From: Cyclobacterium sp. 1_MG-2023
Lineage (GTDB): Bacteria; Bacteroidota; Bacteroidia; Cytophagales; Cyclobacteriaceae
DNA: 64,000 nucleotides
NCBI RefSeq assembly: GCF_030546805.1
Contig: NZ_JAUOPC010000006.1
Span: 310,001-374,000, forward strand
Direction of reading: 5' to 3'
Made by a program: the position numbers and the translations under genes. Below are positions 57,692 to 64,000 of the stretch, in pieces (position 1 is the first letter of the stretch; every line of letters starts with the position of its first letter). The notes beneath the pieces were generated by a model. The model was not told where the DNA came from and did not search any database. It saw nothing but the letters and a program-made list of their open reading frames with translations.

Positions 57692-58080
57692 AAGAATTGG
57701 ATATTTATACAAACCGGATTTAAGCACTTTCCTAAAAATTACTGTTTTTCGCGCACTTATTTTTCCTATACGAGGCGATAGAAGTAAATGTCACAAATCA
57801 GGCCAAAAATCGTAATAGTGAGAATTATTAAAATACCAAAGTGGAAAAACTGAAGAGAAAATAAAATCGCAATGGATTAGGTTAAAAAATGAAGGTCAAT
57901 CTTTATATTATTAAGGGATTTTAATTTTTTGGGTCAAAATAAATGTCCAGACACTAGCATCTTTTACCTTTTCTTAACTATTTTGAATGAGTAAATCAAT
58001 TCAGTAAATGGCTGGGAATTGTAATAAAAGAATTGGTTCACAACAGGTTATTCGCCTCAATTTCCACTAATAAGTAAACA
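57692..58080. other. Divergent intergenic region
   Basis: This 389-bp AT-rich spacer lies between the MuiA-like gene and the double-hydrolase gene and should hold both promoters. Nothing coding or repetitive was recognised. Confidence 0.4.
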
Positions 58081-60390
58081 ATGGGAAAGGAAAAATATTC
58101 AATCGGCTTTATTTTCATAATGCTATGCCTATGTCAGTTTATGGCAAATGCGCAAGAAGACAAAGCTATCCGTGAGGAATACCTGAAGGAGTTGATTCTT
58201 TTACAGGAGAAACCTTCTAGTCATGATAGCTTTGTTAGTTTTCATGACCTTACCTGGGAAGATTGGATAGAAAGAACCGGAGAATTACCCCCTAATTACG
58301 GGGTAATTCCCTCCATTCCTTTTCTGCCTGATCCACTGATCATTGGAGAGGGCAAAGAAAATGAGAAGATTACCACCATGGCTCAATGGGCGTCGCAAAG
58401 GGAATATTTTAAGGAGCAGGTGAAACACATCCTTTCAGGGACTTTCCCTGATCCTCCTACCAATCTGAAAGCTGAGATCTTGTCCGAAAGGACAGAAAAT
58501 GGAGTCAGCATTCAGATGATTGAACTTCGGTTTGGAGAAGACCATAAGGCCAAATTGACATTGGAGTTGTTTACTCCGCCGGGCGATGGGCCATTTCCTG
58601 TATTTATGACGCAATGGAACCACCGAGGATGGGCACAGATAGCTGTAAGGAGAGGTTATATGGGCTTGATTTATGCCGGGGCTGATGCGAAAGACGATAC
58701 CAGAGAATACCTGGAACGCTATCCTGAATACGATTGGTCCACATTGATGGCAAGAGCCTGGGGTGCCCATAGGGCGGTGGATTATTTGTATACATTAGGT
58801 AAGGTTGACAAATCCAAAATAGCCATAACCGGTCACTCCAGAAATGGAAAACAATCTCTGTTTGCTGCTGCTTTTGATGAGCGGATTACAGCTACCATTA
58901 CAAGCAGCGGAGGAACAGGAGGAGAATTTCCTTACCGCTATACCGACGAGAGGCACTCCAATGAATCCATTGACTTTCTAGTTTCCAGACGTACCCATTG
59001 GTTGCATCCCCGAATACGTTTTTATTCGGGCAGAGAGCATAAAATGCCCATCGATCAAAATTCCTTAATGGCGCTGATTGCTCCGAATTCTTTAATGTTA
59101 AGCTCTTCCATTCGAGAAGGAGGTGGAGGTGATCCTTGGGCCATCGAGCAAATATATACTTCACTAACCAAAGTTTATGACTTTCTTGGTGCTCCAGAAA
59201 AGCTTGGCATTAGGCTAAGAGATGGAGAGCATGCGGTTTCAGAAAGGGATTTGGAAGCCTTTATGGATTGGCTGGACATACAATTTGGCAGGAAGAATTT
59301 CCCATGGGAAAATCAGCTTTTTTACAATTATAGCTTTGAAAAGTGGAAGAGAGAAAGTGGGGAATCCATTGAGCTTAGCAAGTTTCCTATTCAGTCGACC
59401 CAAAATATTCCGGCCAATGTATCCCAATGGGAAAAGACCCAAGTAAAAATAAAAGAGGACCTTATCTGGCTGTTGGGCGATGAACCCGCAGGCCTACCTG
59501 CCAGTGACATTGAGACATTTAGCGAAAAGGAGGATTATGTTAGCAGGTTTATGCCTCGACCAAAGGTGAAAAATGGAAAAAAACTTAACATTACCCCTTA
59601 TAATGCCATGGGCGATTATTTGTATGGAGCGCTTTATGTTCCTACTGATGAAGCTGGTGAAAGAAAAACTGGCCCCAATGGAAAAATCCCTGCAGTTCTT
59701 TTTTTACACAAATATACCAATACGGGTTACAATAATGAGTTAAATGAATTGATTGATGGGTTGTTGGCCAAAGGGATAGCCGTTTTGACGTACGATATGA
59801 TTGGCTATGGAGCCAGAATAGAAGAAGGTACTTTGTTTTACCAAAGGTATCCCCATTGGTCCAAGATGGGCAAAATGGTCACCGATGCCAGAGGGGCTGT
59901 GGATGCATTAGAAAGTATTGATTTTATCGATAAGGATAAGATTTTTGTTGGGGGCTATGCTTTGGGTGGAACAGTAGGCTTAATCACGGCTGCACTGGAA
60001 CCTAGAATAGCAGGGCTTGCTTTGTCCAGCGCTTTTACCCCTTTGAGAAATGCCTCTGGAAATGTGGAGGGATTAAAAGCCTTTTCGCATTTGTATGGGC
60101 TAATTCCAAGGTTGGGGTTTTTTGATGGACAGGAAGGTCGCATTCCAGTGGATTTCCCTGAAATGCTTGCCAGTATTGCCCCAAGACCCCTAATGGTTAT
60201 TTCTCCGGAGTTGGACAGGCATGCTGACCATGAAAATGTCGTTAATACCATGGAAGGTTTAAAGCAGCTTTACCAAAAAATGGGAGTAGGGGATGAACTG
60301 GAATGGCAAAGCCCTCATGCTTTTAACCATTTTACGGAAGCCCAACAACAGGAAATGATCAAATGGCTGGAGCAGCAAGTGGCAAATTAA
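58081..60390 (+). CDS. Exported double alpha/beta hydrolase: CE15-like esterase fused to a nucleophile-less esterase domain
   Basis: The 769-residue protein has a signal peptide (about 1-25, ending FMANAQ) and two alpha/beta-hydrolase domains. Domain 1 (about 80-400) resembles carbohydrate esterase family 15 (glucuronoyl esterases): IAITGHSRNGKQSLFAAAFD with the nucleophile Ser253, followed by SSGGTGGEFPYRYTDERH and a catalytic-His candidate in RLRDGEHAVSERD. Domain 2 (about 500-769) resembles dienelactone hydrolase or acetyl-xylan esterase proteins: VLFLHKYTNTGYNNELNELI, YDMIGYGARIEEG, FVGGYALGGTVGLITAALEP and MVISPELDRHADHENV. At the G-x-S-x-G elbow domain 2 has Ala627 (G-Y-A-L-G), so it lacks the nucleophile while keeping Asp and His candidates. 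It precedes the triple-Rid gene by 41 bp. Confidence 0.85.
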   Translation: MGKEKYSIGFIFIMLCLCQFMANAQEDKAIREEYLKELILLQEKPSSHDSFVSFHDLTWEDWIERTGELPPNYGVIPSIPFLPDPLIIGEGKENEKITTMAQWASQREYFKEQVKHILSGTFPDPPTNLKAEILSERTENGVSIQMIELRFGEDHKAKLTLELFTPPGDGPFPVFMTQWNHRGWAQIAVRRGYMGLIYAGADAKDDTREYLERYPEYDWSTLMARAWGAHRAVDYLYTLGKVDKSKIAITGHSRNGKQSLFAAAFDERITATITSSGGTGGEFPYRYTDERHSNESIDFLVSRRTHWLHPRIRFYSGREHKMPIDQNSLMALIAPNSLMLSSSIREGGGGDPWAIEQIYTSLTKVYDFLGAPEKLGIRLRDGEHAVSERDLEAFMDWLDIQFGRKNFPWENQLFYNYSFEKWKRESGESIELSKFPIQSTQNIPANVSQWEKTQVKIKEDLIWLLGDEPAGLPASDIETFSEKEDYVSRFMPRPKVKNGKKLNITPYNAMGDYLYGALYVPTDEAGERKTGPNGKIPAVLFLHKYTNTGYNNELNELIDGLLAKGIAVLTYDMIGYGARIEEGTLFYQRYPHWSKMGKMVTDARGAVDALESIDFIDKDKIFVGGYALGGTVGLITAALEPRIAGLALSSAFTPLRNASGNVEGLKAFSHLYGLIPRLGFFDGQEGRIPVDFPEMLASIAPRPLMVISPELDRHADHENVVNTMEGLKQLYQKMGVGDELEWQSPHAFNHFTEAQQQEMIKWLEQQVAN

Positions 60391-60431
60391 ATTATTAGGG
60401 CTTAAGTTTGAGAAAAAAATACAAATCAATC

Positions 60432-61736
60432 ATGACAATTTTAAAGAGGTCTGTTTATGCAGGGGTCGGTAACCCTACCGGAATCAATTTTAATAGGAAT
60501 AAAGGATTGATCCTACATTATCCATTGGTTTTTTTGATTGTGTTTTTAGGTCTGGTATTGGAAAGTATGGGACAATTTCAGAGCAAAAGCTCAGATATAA
60601 ACTATATAGAACCGAATGTGGATACCGGTACTTCAATGGCTACGGTAGCGGAAGATGTCCCATTGGCCTTTACGGATCAAGTTTTTCCATTGGATGACAA
60701 TGGAAATCTATCAGCGCCCAATGACCTCAAAGTACAGGTAACTCAAGTTATGAACAATTTAGAACGTACTTTGCAAGCTGCGGATACCGATTTAAGTAAG
60801 TTGTTAAGGCTAAATGTTTACCTTCAGAAAGAAGAACATTCCAGACCTGTTCGTGAGTTTATTAAAGAATTATTACCTGAAGGAGCGTTTCCGGCCATTA
60901 CCCTGATAGTTGCTAATCAAGCTCGGGAGCAGGTTTTAGTGAGTATGGATGGGATTGCTGTTGCGCCAATGACTTCAGTAACATCTCGGGGCGTGAATCT
61001 TCCTTTTAGCAAAGGGCTTTACGAAAAAACCAACCGTGCGGCTGTTGCTGTCTTACCGACAGGCAGAAAAGTATTTATTGCAGGTCAGGCTGAACCTGGC
61101 AAAGACCTTTTAGAGGCCAGTGACAAAACCATGCAAAACCTTTTTGCTACCCTGGCTTATATTGGCGCCAGTGCCAGTGACGTGGTTCAGGTTAAAGCTT
61201 TTATCAATCCCATTGAGGATGCGGCAGCAGTAGAAGAAGTGATCGCTGCTTTTTTCAGAGGGCAGCTAGTACCCCCCATTGTCATGGTGGAATGGTTGGT
61301 AGAAGAAAACAAGGCTGAAATAGAATTGGTCGCTTCGGCTCCTGAGCATTACAATGACAAAGAAGCCGTCAGTTATTACGCTCCACCGTGGATGATCCAG
61401 GCTACCACCTACAGTAGGATAGTTGACATTAAAGCAGGAGGGCTATTGTTTACTTCCGGCTTGTATGCGACAGAAGGAAAAGATGAGGAAGAAAAAACGA
61501 GAAACCTTTTTGAAACCTTGTCGCGAATTCTTGAAAAAGCCGGATCAAGCTACGACCACCTGGTAAAAGCAAGTTACTATCCTTCCCATGAAAAAGGTCG
61601 TGAAGGTTTGATGAAAGTAAGGACAGCATTTTACAATCCCGAAAGACCTCCGGCTGCCTCCTTGATACGGATTCAGGGAACAGGCCGTGAAGGCATTTAC
61701 TTAAATATGGACATGGTTGCAGTGGTGCCGGATTGA
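60432..61736 (+). CDS. Membrane-anchored protein with three tandem Rid (YjgF/YER057c/UK114) domains
   Basis: The 434-residue protein starts with a basic stretch and one hydrophobic helix (ILHYPLVFLIVFLGLVLESM, about 27-46), a signal peptide or anchor. Three Rid-like units follow: the first ends ITLIVANQAREQVLVSMDGI, the second contains VFIAGQAEPGKDLLEASDKT, the third LLFTSGLYATEGKDEEEKTR and LNMDMVAVVPD. RidA enzymes deaminate reactive enamines using a conserved Arg in the P-x-R/S block. The equivalent positions here read PAITLIV, PPIVMVEW and PPAASLIRI, with no such Arg, so classic RidA activity is unlikely. The frame opens at a TTG at 60408, but the ATG at 60432 fits better. It is probably cotranscribed with the double hydrolase. 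Confidence 0.82.
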   Translation: MTILKRSVYAGVGNPTGINFNRNKGLILHYPLVFLIVFLGLVLESMGQFQSKSSDINYIEPNVDTGTSMATVAEDVPLAFTDQVFPLDDNGNLSAPNDLKVQVTQVMNNLERTLQAADTDLSKLLRLNVYLQKEEHSRPVREFIKELLPEGAFPAITLIVANQAREQVLVSMDGIAVAPMTSVTSRGVNLPFSKGLYEKTNRAAVAVLPTGRKVFIAGQAEPGKDLLEASDKTMQNLFATLAYIGASASDVVQVKAFINPIEDAAAVEEVIAAFFRGQLVPPIVMVEWLVEENKAEIELVASAPEHYNDKEAVSYYAPPWMIQATTYSRIVDIKAGGLLFTSGLYATEGKDEEEKTRNLFETLSRILEKAGSSYDHLVKASYYPSHEKGREGLMKVRTAFYNPERPPAASLIRIQGTGREGIYLNMDMVAVVPD

Positions 61737-61765
61737 TTTGACAAAGCTTTTCAAGCCTATGGTCT

Positions 61766-61796
61766 GGTCTAAGTTTAGCAGCGCGTAACTTAGACC
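61766..61796. terminator. Hairpin between convergent Rid and DUF4221 genes
   Basis: A 10-bp stem GGTCTAAGTT/AACTTAGACC with an 11-nt loop lies 30 bp past the Rid gene stop and 104 bp past the convergent DUF4221 stop. It lacks a clear T run and is a probable, not certain, terminator. Confidence 0.5.
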
Positions 61797-61899
61797 CAAA
61801 ATGCTGAAAGTTTTCAACTTTCCTAACCGCAACTAGGTGTAATTTGTAAACGCTCACCTTGTCCAAATTAATAGTTTTACTAGGCCGAAAGCGGTTGCT

Positions 61900-63033
61900 C
61901 TACTCAACATCCGCAGTTAACCGCACAAAGCCCATTTCATCTTGCCTATTTATAAACATCCAAATTTTACCGTCCTTGACAAAATGGTAGCCAGGTGGTG
62001 TATTTAGCGCTTCAACAAGAGACGCTGCAAGCACATTAAAATCAATGTCAAAAACAGTCAGGTACACAGCTGATTCAATATCCTCATAATTTTCTACATC
62101 GTTTCCTATTTTGATAATTTTATGAGAAAACCGGTAAAACAGCTGCTTCTCTTCATCCCAAAGGGGAGCCATAAAATTAATCTCCCTACGCATGTCTAAG
62201 GATGTCTGCTTAAACGCCTCTTCGTTTTCAAAATCATGATTGTATTCCCCTGTTTTTTTATCAGCAGTCAATTTACTCTGGTAATCAATCTGCAACAGGC
62301 TGTCATTATCATAAAGTAAAATACTGTTTGAAATTTCATTGCTGATAATGTAACTTTTTTGGTGCTTACTTATCGTTACAGTTGGAGAGGACATTTGGAT
62401 TCTGGAAGGACTGCTTAATTTAAAACGAAAATTTTCTAATGCTTCAAAAGGTAAAGGTACTTTAGTAAGGGATTGAGTATCTGTATTCAAAATTCCCAAG
62501 GCATACGTTTTCTTACTATTATCTCGAATCAAGCCTATCATGGTGTGCAGATCAACCATCTGGTTACTTAAAAATTGAAAACTTTCACTTTCTGCCATCA
62601 TGTCTCCGGCAAATGGTATACCGTAAAAGGCAAATTCACTCCTTTTACCTCCTTCTAAATCGAATAGCCTTACATTCATATAGCCCATAAAAGCAATGGA
62701 ATTGGACGAAATGAGATTGATTCCAAAAACCATTTCGCCTACCCCATTGGGCCCCTCTTTTTCAAAGGGAAGTTTATCTGCCAGTATCCCCTTGTTCAAA
62801 TCAATCTTTTCGAGGGTATAATCATTTGGGTTAAAATTATACAAGTATTCCTTTTTCTCATCAAGTGCAGCCACCCGAAGCCCGGCATTTAAGTAAAGGA
62901 ATTCATTTCCCGTATCGATTAGAAGGGTATCAAGTGTATAATGCATCTCTAACGGATGATTCACTTTGCCCTCTTTTGTTTCTCCACAATAAACTAATAA
63001 ACCACATAGAGCAATGATGAATGATTTTTTCAT
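61900..63033 (-). CDS. DUF4221-type lipoprotein (beta-propeller-like)
   Basis: The 377-residue lipoprotein has lipobox LLVYCG (Cys16), followed by repeated strand-loop units typical of a six-bladed propeller in Cyclobacteriaceae DUF4221 proteins: LYLNAGLRVAALDEKKEYLY, KLPFEKEGPNGVGEMVFGIN, MAPLWDEEKQLFYRFSHKI and the tail YHFVKDGKIWMFINRQDEMG with FVRLTADVE. It lies 54 bp downstream of a close relative and the pair forms one operon. The function is unknown. Confidence 0.85.
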   Translation of the reverse strand: MKKSFIIALCGLLVYCGETKEGKVNHPLEMHYTLDTLLIDTGNEFLYLNAGLRVAALDEKKEYLYNFNPNDYTLEKIDLNKGILADKLPFEKEGPNGVGEMVFGINLISSNSIAFMGYMNVRLFDLEGGKRSEFAFYGIPFAGDMMAESESFQFLSNQMVDLHTMIGLIRDNSKKTYALGILNTDTQSLTKVPLPFEALENFRFKLSSPSRIQMSSPTVTISKHQKSYIISNEISNSILLYDNDSLLQIDYQSKLTADKKTGEYNHDFENEEAFKQTSLDMRREINFMAPLWDEEKQLFYRFSHKIIKIGNDVENYEDIESAVYLTVFDIDFNVLAASLVEALNTPPGYHFVKDGKIWMFINRQDEMGFVRLTADVE

Positions 63034-63087
63034 AGTTTAAGTTTTATTAGGTAGGAGCATTTATGATATTCTAAATTCGATGATTAA

Positions 63088-64000
63088 TTACAAATCAAAC
63101 TCAAGTCGCACAAACCCCATTTCATCTTCCATATTCTCAAAAATCCAGATCTTGCCATCTTTGGCGAAATGGTGAGAAGGTGCTTTGTCCAAAACAGGCA
63201 CATGGGACTCCCGCAATAAATTAAAATTACCATCATAAACAGAAAGATAAACTTTGACTGAGGATGGTTTTGGTATGAGTTGACTAAGAGAAGGGCTTAC
63301 ATCCTGGCTGAATTCCATTTCGTAGGAAAACCTTAAATACACCTGACGACTCTCGTCCCAAAAAGGACTGGTGTAAGAAATTTCGGTTAAACTTTCCCTA
63401 AGGAGCTCTTGAAACAAAAGCCTGTCGTTTATTTTTTCTGGAAAAACGGTCTCTTTTTCCCTGGGAATCCAACCGTTCTCAAAAGTCTTTTTGTGAAACG
63501 CTTTCTCTCCGGCTTCCATAATAGATAGGTCTGAACTTCCAAACAAGCCCAGCAATACCTTTTCATTGATCACCTTCAAGTATTCCCCTCCTCCTACAAA
63601 CAAAGAAGTTGTCCCATCGTCAAAATCCGTTTGGTATTGAATTGATTTTTTTAATAATGGATTCTTCACTTTTCGGTAGGTTTTTTCATCGATATCCCAA
63701 AACAATACGGCTGGTTCCCGATTTCCGGGAGCTATATATACTCCAACATATGAAGAGGTGGTACCGGGTAAACGCTCAGGAAATAGCACGTTCCCTTCTT
63801 CCTTACTTGAAACAAATGTTGGGATTTCCCATGGTCCTACGGAAGACAATTTATTCCCACTGCTGTCAAACAACGCATGCCTTCTATAGCCAGACATCAA
63901 AAACCGGTCACCATCCACAAGTTTTATTCCATACATATAGTCTCCTAAGCCATTTGGTCCATTTTCTTCGAAAGGGAGTATGGACGCAAGTGCCAACTTA
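63088..64000 (-). CDS. DUF4221-type protein, tandem paralogue (5' end cut by window edge)
   Basis: About 304 codons are visible and the frame stays open to the right edge, so the start and any signal peptide lie outside. The motifs parallel those of the neighbour: LPFEENGPNGLGDYMYGIKL versus LPFEKEGPNGVGEMVFGIN, TSPFWDESRQVYLRFSYEM versus MAPLWDEEKQLFYRFSHKI, and SHHFAKDGKIWIFENMEDEM at the end with FVRLEFDL. They are diverged tandem duplicates. The first Met-like codon at 63996 is a TTG and is not the true start. Confidence 0.85.
   Translation of the reverse strand, partial: KLALASILPFEENGPNGLGDYMYGIKLVDGDRFLMSGYRRHALFDSSGNKLSSVGPWEIPTFVSSKEEGNVLFPERLPGTTSSYVGVYIAPGNREPAVLFWDIDEKTYRKVKNPLLKKSIQYQTDFDDGTTSLFVGGGEYLKVINEKVLLGLFGSSDLSIMEAGEKAFHKKTFENGWIPREKETVFPEKINDRLLFQELLRESLTEISYTSPFWDESRQVYLRFSYEMEFSQDVSPSLSQLIPKPSSVKVYLSVYDGNFNLLRESHVPVLDKAPSHHFAKDGKIWIFENMEDEMGFVRLEFDL

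Overview
The window reads as chromosomal DNA of a Bacteroidota bacterium, most likely family Cyclobacteriaceae (Cyclobacterium/Algoriphagus-like). The reasons are three SusC/SusD outer-membrane nutrient-uptake pairs, many lipoproteins, AT-rich intergenic DNA without clear Shine-Dalgarno sites, a monomeric isocitrate dehydrogenase, and lineage-typical families (DUF4221, DUF4199, DUF2254, MuiA-like). The genus is an inference. No phage, intact insertion sequence or CRISPR array was seen.

Layout. 0-3.5 kb: start of a cytochrome c/PQQ sugar dehydrogenase (cut by the left edge), an Fe-S L-serine dehydratase, a dead REP-associated transposase and an AlkD-like DNA repair gene. 4.4-10.2 kb: a SusC/SusD pair with an amidohydrolase-like gene that lacks usual metal ligands. 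10.2-11.4 kb: a graveyard with a decayed cytosine deaminase and a 187-bp near-identical copy of the 5' end of the AlkD gene. 11.4-17.5 kb: a PBP4-type peptidase and a second SusC/SusD pair. 17.9-25.1 kb: a housekeeping run (cytidine deaminase, esterase, WaaA, RsgA, PyrR-like phosphoribosyltransferase, PanB, monomeric Icd).

25.3-32.7 kb: two divergent operons. DUF1080 hydrolase, cytochrome c, sugar isomerase/epimerase and a Gfo/Idh/MocA oxidoreductase are on the minus strand. An MFS permease, an FAD-GMC dehydrogenase and its small subunit are on the plus strand. Together they have the composition of a 3-keto-glycoside pathway: oxidise a glycoside at C3, pass electrons to cytochrome c, cleave the 3-keto-glycoside, then process the keto sugar. 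32.8-34.7 kb: an orphan HExxH protease, a TPR/SH3 membrane protein and tRNA-Lys(UUU).

35-45.4 kb: a third SusC/SusD pair, divergent from a planctomycete-type cytochrome (PSCyt1/PSCyt2/LamG/PSD1) and DUF1501 pair. 45.4-53 kb: outer-membrane barrel paralogues, DUF2254 and DUF4199 membrane proteins, a VOC protein, an MDR oxidoreductase, an exported D-threonine aldolase-like protein and a cation/proton antiporter. 53-64 kb: exported or lipidated accessory proteins: an uncharacterised putative TIM-barrel protein, a MuiA-like protein carrying a SusC-type domain, a double alpha/beta hydrolase with one dead half, a triple-Rid protein and two tandem DUF4221 lipoproteins, the last cut by the right edge.

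The clearest candidates for new biology are the 3-keto-glycoside gene set, the CE15-like/pseudo-esterase fusion next to the triple-Rid protein, and the amidohydrolase with a rebuilt active site inside a SusCD operon.
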